Shown in pieces: positions 40,536-51,598 of a stretch of DNA of 64,000 bases. How positions within the stretch are numbered: the first letter of the stretch is position 1; every line of letters begins with the position of its first letter. The position numbers and the translations under genes are program-made. The notes beneath the pieces were generated by a model. That model was given only the letters and a program-made list of their open reading frames with translations. It did not search any database and was not told the origin of the DNA. Source of the DNA: Symsagittifera roscoffensis (lineage: Eukaryota; Xenacoelomorpha; Acoela; Convolutidae); the NCBI RefSeq assembly GCF_963678635.1, contig NC_087063.1, positions 77,895,617 through 77,959,616 of the forward strand. Direction: 5' to 3'.

Positions 40536-41871
40536 GGAGTCGAATGACATGGAGAGCTATCGCAAGTTGGAGGAAGTGAGAAGATATTCCAACAAAGAAT
40601 TGAAAGTGAACCGGGAGTTGATTGAAGCAGTCAGGGGACAAAAAGACTTTGCAACACTAGGGAAACTGAAGTCGTTCCAATATGTGTCTGGCATACCGGG
40701 GATGGCGTATAATCCCTTCGTGAATGAAGAAGCCAGGGAAGCGTACTTCGACTATGAGCAAGTCATAGTACTCAATTTCTGGGTTGAACGGATTAAAGAA
40801 ACTGGAATGCTGATGGTGGAACAACCCAAGCTGGGAATTATCTTAGAAGAACGAGTGGTCGAACCCTCGGTTGCCGAGCTAAAGGGGCAAGTGAGTTTTG
40901 ATTGTGGTTCTTGGGACGGTCCCTTGAAAACCAGTCTAGTAACGATGTGGGAACTCATGAAGCCTTCTTGGTGTCCTCATCCTAACGACGGTTTAATCTG
41001 GGACATGACGGCGGATATCACGTTAGACCTGGATGATGACGCGATTTTACATGATCTGGCCATGATACACCATCTGCTGGCCATGAGGTTGACGAAGCGG
41101 AAGAGCAACCCATCCACGGAGCTATCCGAGGAAAGTCCATCGAGCAATTGGTTGAAGCAAGGCACATGCTTGGCTCAACATAGTGGGATGGAAGGACATG
41201 TTTGCAACTTGGGACACTGCTTGATTCCGCTGAGCGAGCAGCATCGACAACTGGCACGATTGTACGGAAGATTGAGCATGTCGGATAAGAGTGGCATGGA
41301 GTTGGTCGCGGACTGTCATGGGGTGACGGATGTAAACTTGACCACATTCTTGGGATTTTGTAGCATGACGAGTTCGATAGAATCGCTTGAGCGCCTGGAG
41401 CGTGCCCATGAGCTAGTGACGTCCCTCAGCGTGGAAGTATTCCCTGGAGCATTGCAGACAGAGCAGAAGATCGGAGGCTGGCGAGAAGCTCTGGAAAACG
41501 AAATGAATCTGAAGGATAGTGAAGCCTATCATAAACCTACTGGTTCAAAATATCTGGTGGGTTCAAGCTCCGCTCCATATTGCAGTAGTAGGTATCCTAC
41601 ACACATAGTGGTGATGGATGCGAGGACGCAGCAGGTGTTGATTGACCAACTTTTCTCTGTGCCAAAGTGCGTGAGGTTGGCCAGAATGTCGGAGAGGTCA
41701 TATGATTTGTTGGCGAAGATCTTTCGGGCAGTCCCGAAGAGATCTGAAGGCGAGTTGCAAGACGTAGTGGGTGAAGAGTTCCTGAGATTGAACGAAGGTA
41801 ATGTGAGTGAGTTCCAGAAGCAGAAAGCGAGTGGAGCGTTACCCACTGAATTCCTGAATTCCCCACCATAG
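40462..41871 (+). CDS. ORF C, second segment (unknown function, Cys/His-rich)
   Basis: 470 codons; first ATGs at 40512 and 40549. Notable are a WCPHPNDGLIW segment and a Cys/His cluster (CLAQHSGMEGHVCNLGHC, about 41.17-41.22 kb) that could bind zinc. Near the end comes a block strongly conserved in copy 2: YPTHIVVMDA, LFSVPKCVRLARMSERSYDL, FRAVPKRSEGEL and NVSEFQKQK. The copy 2 counterpart begins only at that block (about 63.39 kb). No known domain is recognised. It ends TAG 41869-41871; the next segment is one frame away. Confidence 0.65.
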   Translation: MIAKETSLGHSWKLYQDMPLTVPNRESNDMESYRKLEEVRRYSNKELKVNRELIEAVRGQKDFATLGKLKSFQYVSGIPGMAYNPFVNEEAREAYFDYEQVIVLNFWVERIKETGMLMVEQPKLGIILEERVVEPSVAELKGQVSFDCGSWDGPLKTSLVTMWELMKPSWCPHPNDGLIWDMTADITLDLDDDAILHDLAMIHHLLAMRLTKRKSNPSTELSEESPSSNWLKQGTCLAQHSGMEGHVCNLGHCLIPLSEQHRQLARLYGRLSMSDKSGMELVADCHGVTDVNLTTFLGFCSMTSSIESLERLERAHELVTSLSVEVFPGALQTEQKIGGWREALENEMNLKDSEAYHKPTGSKYLVGSSSAPYCSSRYPTHIVVMDARTQQVLIDQLFSVPKCVRLARMSERSYDLLAKIFRAVPKRSEGELQDVVGEEFLRLNEGNVSEFQKQKASGALPTEFLNSPP

Positions 41872-41900
41872 AAGAGAAGGACGATATACACAGAACTCTG

Positions 41901-42719
41901 ATGGAGGTGGAACCGTTTCTGGGAGCCTCAGGGTATCGTACCCGAAGGAACATAGTGAGAACCCATGGGGAGTATCCTTGCCACTGCTTGGCGCAGACGT
42001 TGTGGTACCCCAAACACGGAAATCTGATGCTAGTATGGGACGTGGAGGAGTTGTACTCTACGGGGTTGCCCGATCAGAATCAACAGGTGTCAATCGTGGT
42101 GGTTAGTGCCATGCTGGCAGTGAGATGGTTGGAGGCTAACGCGGACACAAGTGAACAGGAGACGGCCGTGCCGACTCCTGAGCAGCTGAGCAACGTGAAG
42201 ATGAGCCGTGAATTGGATCTTTTCAGAACCACCTGCATGGTTCTGAGAATACCCAAAGCCATTGAAAGAATATGGTCAAGGCAAAGATTGATGCCTTGGT
42301 TCCGTGCAGTGATGACATCATGGATGTATGAACGCGCGAAGCGTCACATGTCGAGGAACACGGAAGCCTATCAATCTTTCCAGCTAGAAATAGGACCGGG
42401 AGCCTATAAGAGAGCATTCCTGACGCACAGAAACGCGGTCAACACGGCGGTAAAGCGAGTAGCTGGAGCGCCTTGTGTAACTGAAGATGAGAAGAAAGAG
42501 GTCTTAAGAGCTGACCTAGAAAGAAATGTGAGCCTATGTCTTCACAACAGCTTTTGCAGGAACCGGGAGCAAAAGGTGAATGTGGACTTGCTACCTTGTT
42601 GCAAACCGAGGCTGTTGGATCAGGAGAGTTGGGGCACGGCCCGCAACTCCATAGACAAGCTGGAGAAAGTCCTAGAAGACAGCGAAGCTGAAGATCAGGA
42701 TGGAGGAGCAATGGAATGA
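41901..42719 (+). CDS. ORF C, third segment (unknown function)
   Basis: 272 residues from ATG 41901. It starts MEVEPFLGASGYRTRRN and contains CHCLAQTLWYPKHGNLMLVWDVEELYSTG..., the last part matching LVLIWDSEELLYMGLPD in copy 2. This shows it is the same protein as the previous segment after a frame break near 41.87 kb. The C-terminal half is basic and helical with scattered Cys (CLHNSFC, LLPCC), and the protein ends in an acidic tail. Unknown function. Confidence 0.65.
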   Translation: MEVEPFLGASGYRTRRNIVRTHGEYPCHCLAQTLWYPKHGNLMLVWDVEELYSTGLPDQNQQVSIVVVSAMLAVRWLEANADTSEQETAVPTPEQLSNVKMSRELDLFRTTCMVLRIPKAIERIWSRQRLMPWFRAVMTSWMYERAKRHMSRNTEAYQSFQLEIGPGAYKRAFLTHRNAVNTAVKRVAGAPCVTEDEKKEVLRADLERNVSLCLHNSFCRNREQKVNVDLLPCCKPRLLDQESWGTARNSIDKLEKVLEDSEAEDQDGGAME

Positions 42720-43484
42720 AGATGATTGAACGAAGAGGACAAGTGAAGATGTGAGCAAGAAAAGAAGAGAAGAAGAAAAAACTTGATTGTCTTTGTGTGT
42801 TAAAACTTGAACCAATCAACCAAGTTTTGATTATTGAACTTGTTAAACTTTTTGTTTTGATTTAGTTTGGTCAAACCAGACTTTGAAAATTGTTACAATT
42901 GTTAAAATTATTGAAAGAGAATTTTAGTTATACTACTTATGTATATATATAGAACATAGGTGAGTATATTTACCTATTTAAACATGACTGAAGTTTTTAA
43001 CCTGTCTAAGACACAATTTCACTGTGTGGCGACATGGTAAGTTTGGGTAAACTCGCTCGAGAAGGGTGAATAACTCAATAACTTTCCTAGCCACTGAGTT
43101 TCTTAGTTTTAATATTGAAAGGACCGCATAAATAACTGATTATATTTGGTGAGTGATGTTAAGTTAATTTTAACGGGTGCGTGGCCGTGCCACGTCCCAC
43201 TTTTTAATCACAAAGAGCGAAAAGAAGTTTTATGGCAAGACGACGGAAGTAGTCAGAAAAGAAATTTTATCTAGGACACTCCTCATGGTGCAAATTTTGT
43301 GAAAATGTTGAAAGGCAGTGAGATGTAGTACGATGCCATTTGTGAACACGTAGTGAGTTGAGGTGCAGTAGATAAATTTCATTTTCTTATGCGATTTGTA
43401 AGATTGATTATAGAGAACTGGAACACTACTTGACGATAACCCGGTGTTATGCGATCAATAGGGACATTGTTAGTGTAACTTGTC
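42720..43484 (+). other. 3' untranslated region of copy 1
   Basis: 765 bp between the ORF C stop and the polypurine tract. AT-rich, with no frame. It contains TTAGTTATACTACTTATGTATATATATAGAACA near 42.93 kb and nothing else recognisable. Confidence 0.6.
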
Positions 43485-43491
43485 GGGGGAG
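43485..43491 (+). other. polypurine tract
   Basis: GGGGGAG followed by TA immediately before the 3' LTR (TGTGCC at 43494). This is the expected plus-strand primer of reverse transcription; it is short. Confidence 0.65.
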
Positions 43492-43493
43492 TA

Positions 43494-44375
43494 TGTGCCA
43501 TTCTGCCAGATGGGCACAGCGCAACCTTCCGGCAACACGAAAGAAAACGAATAAAGGCCTTATTAAGGGAAAAGTATTGCGAAGGAGGGTAGGAATATTC
43601 TAGAATTTTTACTTTTAAAATTTTGATCGAAGAGTGAATATTTCTGAGAAATACAAAAAGACGGCCATTTTGACTGAAAGGGACGAAAAAACAGAACAAC
43701 GACAAATATTGTGAAAAACGGTCGCACAAGAGACGAAAAACACGAAGCCTCTTATCGTGGCAACAACACACGATAAGACTCTTAGCAGTGGATATTAGTG
43801 GAGAAGGAAGCTTTAGTGGGGAAGGAATATTCCACGGAACCCTCCCGTGCCACAAATTGGGAGAGATAACAGCTTTATCTCGGGAAGATTACGGGAGCGG
43901 AGGCTTGGTCCCCAGAGACTGTTGTATGTAAAGGGACTATATAAAACTGACTTTGTAGCTACTTGGATGTCGTAAAACTCTGAATTAACACCGGTATAAT
44001 TTGATATTTTAGAATATGAGTAGCTAGAAAGAGGAAAGGGTCTATCCATCTCCAATGGATTTAATATAGAACTGTCACACAAAAACATATTAAAATAGTT
44101 TGTTCGAGCCGTGTTTTTAATAGCAATCACGTAGTCTGAGGATCCGAGACTCAGCTATGTGGTTGTGTTCGCATGTAACGAAAGCTGATCAAAAGTCGTT
44201 TGACTGATGGCCTAAAAATAGTAACTTTTTACTTAGCCCTAAACAGACCAGAAAATCAACTGGCAAGGTCGAGACGGTGAAAAACGAATAGGATTAAAGT
44301 AACTGACGCCTGCCAGTCGTTAATAGGTACTTTTTCTACGCTCCGTCGCTGTGTAGTATTTGGGCGAATGTTACA
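43494..44375 (+). repeat. 3' LTR of giant element copy 1
   Basis: 882 bp, the partner of 20145-21047, beginning TGTGCC and ending GAATGTTACA. It is followed by GTT and the resumed LINE frame (GTT GAG TGC AAA). Confidence 0.93.
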
Positions 44376-46995
44376 GTTGAGTGCAAATCTACATTTAACA
44401 TTTCCAGTAAAGAAAAAATGTTAGTTAATTTGTGTTATAATCCAAGCAGATCAAAGTTTATTGATTTTTTGGAACAATTAACGCTTAACATAGATAATGC
44501 ATTTTCAGTTTTTAATAAAATTACGCTTTTGGGTGATTATAACATAAATTATCTGGATAGCAAAGAAAAAGAAAATTTAGATTCTATAATTATTCCATAT
44601 GGATTGAAGGTTTTTTGTCCAAACGATGAGACCAGAAATAGTTCCTCAACTAAAACTCATATCGACTACATTATCAGTGACTATGAAACAAACGGCATTG
44701 AATTTTGTTTTGATACACCTTATAAAACCGACCATTTAGCTTCATTTATTTTGACGGATATAAAATGCGGCAAAAGTTTACCGAGGATAATTTCGACTTT
44801 CAATAAGAAAAATTATCAGAAAAATGAATTTTGCAATTCACTCTCCGCTCTTCCTTGGTATCTCTTATATCAATATACAGACGCACAAAACATGTTCTCG
44901 ACGATCATTTATTTAATTTCTAGTGCTCTTCAGCAACATGCTCCTATCGAAAAAAAATTTGTTCGTAATTTTAAACCAAAAAATGTGTTAAAAACGGCAT
45001 GGTTCGATTCAGAATGTCAGCAATTGTTGATTAAGAAACAGAATTCACTCAGAGCATATCGCAGTCAAAGCACAAGCGATAATTGGTCAAAGTACCAGTT
45101 TTTACCTAATCAAATGAGCCAATTGATTAGAAGTAAACAACTCGATCATTCAAAAAATTGTTTTTCACTTCTCAGCACTATCCAACAAAAATGGAAATAT
45201 ATTAACCAAGTTAGAGGTACATGTTCTGGCAACAATCGAATTACAGTTCTCCGAAATTCCTTCAGTGAAATGATAACCCAAGACAAAAAAATTGCCAATC
45301 ATTTAAATTATATTTTTTCAAACTTAGGCCAATTTTTCGGCGCTAAAAAGCCTCTGAATTACAACAAATCTGCCTCTGAATCTGCGCCTTTCCATTTTCA
45401 ACACATTACAGTGAAGCAATACTTTGATATAGTTCGAAAAATCAATGTCAGAAAACCACTCGGACCTTGTACCGTACCTGCTTGGGCAATCATTGACGGC
45501 CAATCAGTTATAGTTCCACATTTAACTTTTGTCATAAATACTTGCTTAGATGAGAACATTTTCCCGATCGAACTGAAAAAAGCAAACGTAACCCCTTTGC
45601 TTAAAAAAGATGACCCAATGGATGCGAAAAATTATCGGCCAATATCAATAACTTGTGCTTTTTCAAAAATTTTTGAAAAAATTTTGCATGCCCAAATAAC
45701 AGAACATCTTGACAAATTTCAAATAATGACACCATTTCAATTAGGATTTTGCAAAAACATTTCAACACAAGATGCTCTTGTTTATGTGACAGAAAGTATT
45801 CGAAAACAAATAGATTTAAAAAAAATCGTACACGCAGCTTTATTAGATCTGTCCACGGCTTTTGATTCTATTTCGCATGAAGTTTTAATTGAAAAAATGC
45901 TTTCTCTCGGATTTTCAAATGGAGCAAATGCTTTAATTGCTAGCTTCCTAAACAAACGTATTCAAAGAGTAAACGTCAATGGAATCTTTTCAGACTGGAT
46001 TGAAATCAAACGAGGTGTCCCACAAGGAACGGTACTTGGTCCGTTGTTGTTCAATTTATAGGTTAATGACATACAAGAGCGATTATATGAAGGTTGAACT
46101 TTAGTTCAATATGCTGACGACTGTATGGTTTTTTCCTCTTCTATAATTTCTGAGGATGCTTTGAATCGATTGCAAAAATCATTCAATAATCTAACGGAAT
46201 TTTTTGCAGAGAACCAATTGAATCTGAATGCATCTAAATCGGAATTTATAACATTTTGTCTAAAAAATGATAGCAAAAATGTAGATACTGATACAATAGT
46301 AATTAAAGGCATTATGCAGCCAAAAAATCAGAATGCAAATATTTAGGCTTTATTCTTGATTCAAGTTTATCTTTTCATGCTCAAATCAAAACAATTCTCC
46401 AAAAAATGGCACAAGGAATTAAAACTATAGATACAATTGGACAACAACTGCCGACATTATCATTAGTTGCCTTGCTTCATTGTCTTGTTTCATCACATTT
46501 AGATTATTCAGCAATATTTTTAATACAAATTAATGCTACTTTGATGCTATCTCTAGAGAAACAGTTGAACTGGGCGTTAAAAAGAACATATTTCAGATCG
46601 AAATCTTTAAATCTTCTTCCCATCTTCGCATTAGCAAATCGTTCATTGGAATCGAGAAAAGAATTGAGTTAAAGTGTATAACATACTTATACCAATATCT
46701 TACAAACAAAAAGAAGGCTTTTCAAAATACATTGAGACTACCGACTACCAATTATAGGCTCAACAAAAGAACGAAACAAATTATTTTTGACAAACATTGT
46801 TCAACCGCTTCTCTACAAAAATCATTTTTTTATTTGACTTCTAAAAAATGGAATTCACTGCCCAAAATTTTGCGCAATTTAGAAAAATCGAGAACAGGAT
46901 TCAAGAAAAAATTGAAAGAATTTTACGTGAGTGAATTGAGAAACAATCCAAAATGTACAAATACAAATACGTGGCGTAATTTCCGTTTTTGCTAG
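44376..46995 (+). pseudogene. LINE endonuclease (end) and reverse transcriptase, decayed
   Basis: The endonuclease end has GDYNINYL and HIDYIIS followed by YKTDHLAS, the metal-binding and catalytic blocks. RT blocks follow: NVTPLLKKDDPMDAKNYRPI, FQLGFCKNISTQDAL, LLDLSTAFDSI, RGVPQGTVLGPLLFNL, and YADDC at 46110. The open frame ends at TAG 46059 exactly within the LFNL-x-VND block, and a TGA follows at 46095. Frame changes occur near 46.33 and 46.65 kb. The C-terminal region (KKWNSLPKILRN) is recognisable up to TGA-free 46.99 kb. It is dead. It shares a protein with 18524-18757 and 19926-20144. Confidence 0.92.
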
Positions 46996-47282
46996 TTCTA
47001 TATGTTTTAATTTAGTTTAATTTTTCACACATTGTTTGAAAGAGAATCTTTATATACTCTGTATATACGCTGTATGTTTGGACTATCTGTAAAATTGTTT
47101 GTAAAGTTTTAATACCAGCTCGTTCTTAATTCTTAAAACTGATGTTTTTTTTAGTATCCGTAACTTCATTTGTTTTAATCAACCAATTTCTGAACTGTAA
47201 CCGAACTTGTTTGCTGATGTTGTGTTTTGTTTGATGTAACCAAAGAATTTTAACCAACTTTATTATTTACATTTTGCTATAC
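44376..47282 (+). mobile_element. L2/CR1-type LINE, 3' part
   Basis: Continues the LINE broken at 20144, with the rest of the endonuclease, the reverse transcriptase and the C-terminal region, then about 290 bp of AT-rich 3' UTR (46996-47282). The 3' end is set by the presumed start of the second LTR element and is approximate. Confidence 0.85.
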
Positions 47283-47957
47283 TGATGCCTCGGCTTTTAT
47301 TGTATAGTAGTTCAGGTGTTCTTTCTTCTTCTTCTTCTTTTCTTCGAGTGTTAGCAGAGACCGCTCCGAGTTGCAACGATTGTTCACAACAACGGTTCAC
47401 CGTTCACAACAACGTTGAAGGGTAGAAACCAGCCTTCCGGAGAGGAAATAAGGTTGTTATTTCCCCGGATTCAGGGAATCCGGAGGGGTCTCGGAACTCG
47501 AACTGAAATCATTTTATATAAACTTTTAGCTTCCCTATTATGTCCTGAATTGAATTGATTTAACATCTGAATTCATTTTCCGAAAATAAGAAGCTAGGAG
47601 TTAGGGGATAGGGTTGATCCATCTTCGATGGAGATGACAATTTTTATCTATTGAACAAGAAAAATAATAATATAACAAGTAGTAGTAGCCCTGTTTTTAG
47701 GAGTGACCCCGTGGTCTGGGGATACTGAGACCCAGACATGAGGTCACTAATTTTGCGTGAAAACAAGTTAATCTGAGTGTTTTGAACGAAGCCGAAAGCA
47801 GTAACGTTTTTGTCGACCCGATGTTAGAAAGACCACCAAAAGAACTGGCTTTGGTAGAGACGGTGAAAAACATGTAGAGCTCTGTTTAGACGCTGGCCAG
47901 TCGTTTTATAGCTTAGCTCTGTTTTCCGTCGATATGCACTTCCGGGCGAATGTTACA
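47283..47957 (+). repeat. 5' LTR of copy 2 (left end uncertain)
   Basis: The right end is secure: TCCGGGCGAATGTTACA followed by TAGAAGTTTTTATGGCG, as in copy 1. Inside are stretches alignable to copy 1 (AGAGACGGTGAAAAAC..GTAG, GCCAGTCGTT, GTGGTCTGGGGATACTGAGACCCAG), a TATA box (47515-47521) and hairpins GGAAATAA/TTATTTCC and CGGATTC/GAATCCG. The left end could lie anywhere between about 47.05 and 47.30 kb. Confidence 0.7.
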
Positions 47958-47969
47958 TAGAAGTTTTTA

Positions 47970-47985
47970 TGGCGTTCCTGAGTGT
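47970..47985 (+). other. degenerate primer binding site of copy 2
   Basis: TGGCGTTCCTGAGTGT, 12 bases after the LTR end, with three differences from the copy 1 site. Confidence 0.65.
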
Positions 47986-49910
47986 TATTTTTTTTAACAT
48001 CATGACTGGCCGAACCGTTAACGAGCACTCCGAAAAACGAAACGCTATAAAATAAGAAAATTTTTTGAAATTTTTCAGTTAGGACAGTAAATATTGTTGT
48101 TAGGACAACGTCCACCAGTGAATCGACAGGTTTTAAAACTAGTTTGCCGATAACCTTCCGGTTTACAGAGAAATCGAACCTAACGTGTTTGATTCAGTTG
48201 ATTCATCGATCCGGAGGGGTCCATACAGCATAGTTTTTTGCAAATTTTTTCAGCTAGAGCGTTTTAAATCTGATTTTTTTGCAATTGAACTAGAAGAGTA
48301 TAGGCCTTCTGAGCTCGGATCAATAGTTTTTAGGCCGAAAAGAACAGAATTGCGAAAAAAGTTAGGCGGAACCTATAAGAGAAAAATTTTTTGACTTTAG
48401 AAAAAAGACGTTTTGGTTAATAACTTTGGAACTACTTGACAGATCCAGTTGATCTTGGTACCATTAGATTAGCAATTAGCTGAGCTTACTAATAAATTTA
48501 TCAATTATACAAAAAAAGAAAGCGTGAAAATTTTTTAGGATTGTTTTTAGCAAATTCACCAATTCGGGAAAGTAGACCCTTCACCTTTTGTAGAAAAATT
48601 TTTTTGGAAAGCCCTTACACCTTACCAAAGGGTAGAAACGGTTGAATAAGGCAATTTTACGCTGTTATAGACAAAAAAGGGAAGGCTAAGGGCACCAGAA
48701 AACCTTAGTCGAGCCGAAATTAGGCTAGCGCTAAGACCCTTCACCGTTAGGGTGAATCCTCGAATAAGAGGCTTAACTACAATCCGGAAGGGTCTTGGAA
48801 AGGACGACACACCCTTCCTAGTTGATTCAAACAGCATAATAGCATCGGAGAACGTATCCGGAAGGATATAGGTTGGAAATTAAGAAAGCCTCTGAGGAGC
48901 CATCTTTACAAACCCGGAGGGGTCCAAATCCGGAGGGGTCAAAATTTTTACAAATCCGGAGGGGTCCCAATCCGGAGGGGTCTAAATTTTGACAAAACAT
49001 GAGGGGTCCCAATCCGGAGAGGTCGAAATTGTACCAATCCGGTGGGCCCGCTTTTTGTCATTCCGGAGGTGTCCCAATTTTGCCAAGCCGGAGGGATCCT
49101 ATTTTTGTCAATCCGGAGGGTTATTATTTTGTCAAAACTTAAAAAGACAACAGGAAAGAACGTAGTTAGAAGCATTAGGTTATTAAGAGACAGGCTGGGA
49201 ACCAGTGACTGCACTGGTGACTTGCCATTTGTAAAAAGTAGTAGAATCAAAACAAAGCAGGTCTAAACTCGGACATTCGCGACACTAAGTCTAAAATGAA
49301 CAAGAGTGTATAACTCATTTGTGTGGATTGAAATTCAAAACGTTTTTGAGAAAAGTGATTGCCCTTAGGATTTTAGTAGGTCTAGCTCGGGCAGTCCGAA
49401 GGCAGATAGGTAACACAGGACTCGGTGGGTGCAATAGACTTACTGCCTTCATGTTTTTGTCAAGATTTTGTCAGTTTTTGTCTGTTTTTGTCAAGATTTG
49501 GTGCAGCAACCAAGCAGGGAAAGCTCTTTGTTTATATACAAGTTCGACTATTGTACTACTACTGACTAAAAGTACAAAACACATACGTTTTTCATAGAAA
49601 ATATCCAAATTTATTTTGTCAATTTTGGTTTTGAGTCAATAGTACTTGTGCTTGATTGGGCAGTGAGAACACTATCTTTTAAATAGACTGATATCATCAT
49701 ACTGTGCTAGCTTCACATCTTACAACTAATAATCGATTATTGAATAAATTGTATATACGCTGTACCGTGATAACATACAAGGATTTGTGGTCACTATTTA
49801 ATAGAAACTTTTGGAATGTATTGTGTTGTGTTATTATTATCAATAGTCAAATCAAGAGGACACTAGCAATCAAATTGAGAGTATAGGTAGTAAGAAGTGA
49901 TAAACTGAGT
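47986..49910 (+). repeat. leader of copy 2 with CGGAGGGGTC array
   Basis: No coding frame. ATCCGGAGGGGTC-type units recur at 48.21 kb and, densely, at 48.90-49.13 kb (seven or more, spaced about 25-35 bp). The motif is the reverse complement of the CCCTCCG motif that dominates the copy 1 leader. A segment at 49.37-49.45 kb (CTCGGGCAGTCCG ... GACTCGGTGGGTG) matches the duplicated-hairpin region of copy 1. Confidence 0.7.
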
Positions 49911-51257
49911 ATGAGTCTAGACCAGTCAAGGATACCTAAACTAGGCGATAGCTCCAGAAAATTCATACCTGAGAAACAGAGAAGAGCATTGACCGACCCG
50001 TTTGTGGAAAGGTTCACACGAACCCGGACCGACAAAGGGGAGACGGTTTCAGGCAGAATGGTTGAAACCAGGAGTCAAAAGTCCTCAGAAGAGAGAAAAG
50101 CTATGCTAGAAGTGGAGGTCCATCCGGACCAGGCCATGAATGAGAACCGGCAAATACATGGACCGGAGGGGAGAGGAAACAGAAGGCTAGCGAATGAATC
50201 TACTCAGGTAGAACAAGGCCAAGATTTTGCCACTTCGACCGGGGCACTGGACCGAGAGGAGATGTCGGAACTGAACGACATCTCTACTGAAATTGTGGCA
50301 ACTGGAAGATCCCCCACGGACAACACCATGATGGCAAGCGTGACGGAGAAACAGGCAACGTCCTCGTCGTTTTCAGAAAGAGTGAAGAACACTTTCGGAA
50401 ACATATTTCCATTCACCATGGGAGTGGGTACAGGAGTTGGAGGTGAATCCCAGGAAGAAGAAGAGAACGATGAAGAGCAAGCTGACTTTGAATCTCAAGT
50501 CAGCCTCAATAGTTCGACTCAGGAGAATGAAGCATACACCGACAGAGGGACTGGTACCATGGACCAATTTGGTGTAGTGAGGACAAAAAGCCAAACCACA
50601 AACACATCAGGCCAGTCAAGAGACTTTGTGAATATGACGAATTAGGAAACGCGAACTGGGGAGAATAGAAACATAGGGCTAAGCAACGCATCGGCGGATC
50701 CAGAGGTGGATAATGGAAAAACGTCGAGGCAGAGAATCAAAGCCCGAATGTCGACCAGCACCAAGCTACCTGGGATCGACAGGGTGACACCGCCACTTGT
50801 GACGCCACTAGTAGAAAACGGAGCATCAATTGAAGAAGCCTTGAACAATATAGTGGGCAGTATAGGATGGCAAAAGGCACAGAAATCCATAAGAATGAGT
50901 GAACTAGAGAGAGCAGTCCACGTTGAAAGAGAAAGTCTGCGGGAAGAAATAAACCGCAATAGACAAGAAGTTGGTAGATGCGAAAAACGCTTGAAGGAAA
51001 GAACGGATGATCACATAGCGAAGAACTTGTCGCGAATGACAGGAGAAGCGGAACAGAGAGAGTTACGCTTAAGAGACGACATGGAGAAGTTAAGAACTCA
51101 ACAATAGCAGACTCTTGGGACTCTTGACACAAAGATAGATGCGATGATGGAGAGGCGAACTCAGGCTATCATGGTTAGGTTGGACGGGCTACTAGGCAGT
51201 AAGGGTGGACCAAGAGAAAAGTACCAAACTCGGGAGGTCACAGTAGGGAACAGAGGG
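49911..51257 (+). pseudogene. gag: gag N-terminal half, copy 2
   Basis: One frame starting with ATG 49911 and interrupted by TAGs at 50643 and 51105. The start (RIPKLGDSSRKF) aligns with copy 1 gag. It contains an acidic stretch (EEEENDEEQADFESQ), then a long coiled coil matching the copy 1 coil. It is longer than the copy 1 N-terminus. Confidence 0.8.
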
Positions 51258-51598
51258 TGAACTTCAATGACCAACAGAATAGGAGAAGGACATATGGATC
51301 CACTAGAGGTAGAGGCAGTTCAGCAGGCTATGCTACAGGGGATAGTAGAACATGGGGCCCAAATTTCAGAGGAAGTTCAACTGGCAATAGACAGACTTCA
51401 AACGAGCAACCTCCGCAAGGCACACATGCGACGGGGAGAGGTGATTCCAGGAACAGGAGTCATGTAAGCCCAGGGATGAGTCATGCGAGCCAAGAATGAA
51501 ACAATCCCTGCGATTCGGATAGAAGGGATGAACCAAAAACAGAACCCTTATCAGGGGGCGATGATTCTCAGTCGGGGCATTCAAGAGATGCCCCAGCA

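Larger units (their letters stand above)
20145..44375 (+). mobile_element. giant Ty3/gypsy-type LTR retrotransposon, copy 1 (24.2 kb)
   Basis: Bounded by near-identical direct LTRs (20145-21047 and 43494-44375) that begin TGTGCC; the 3' copy ends TTACA. It is inserted in the LINE endonuclease ORF: the left flank ends GTT (20142-20144), the right flank begins GTT (44376-44378), and the LINE frame continues across. Order: LTR, primer binding site, 3-kb leader, gag, protease, RT/RNase H, long linker, integrase, macro domain, AT-rich spacer, ORF A (tandem SGNH), ORF B, ORF C, polypurine tract, LTR. Ordinary gypsy elements are 5-8 kb; the extra length is the leader, the linker and about 9.5 kb of cargo ORFs. 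LTR differences (about 2% by eye) imply a fairly recent insertion, yet several frames are already broken. Confidence 0.93.

Noticed and set aside
34462-42719. Envelope gene or captured virus as source of the cargo ORFs
   Set aside because: No signal peptide, membrane segment or furin-like site was found, and the SGNH and macro domains are not envelope features.
43379-44130. Minus-strand ORFs shared between 20.3-20.8 and 43.4-44.1 kb as a duplicated gene
   Set aside because: The duplication is the pair of LTRs; the open frames are incidental and differ between the two copies by frame-breaking indels.
20145-44375. Two separate insertions or a segmental duplication instead of one 24-kb element
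   Set aside because: The LINE frame rejoins exactly at the outer ends of the two LTRs, and a primer site and polypurine tract sit at the inner ends, so the whole is one retrotransposon.
48902-49130. CRISPR-like array (short repeats with spacers)
   Set aside because: Units are 10-15 bp, spacing is irregular and the setting is a eukaryotic LTR element leader; a tandem motif array fits.
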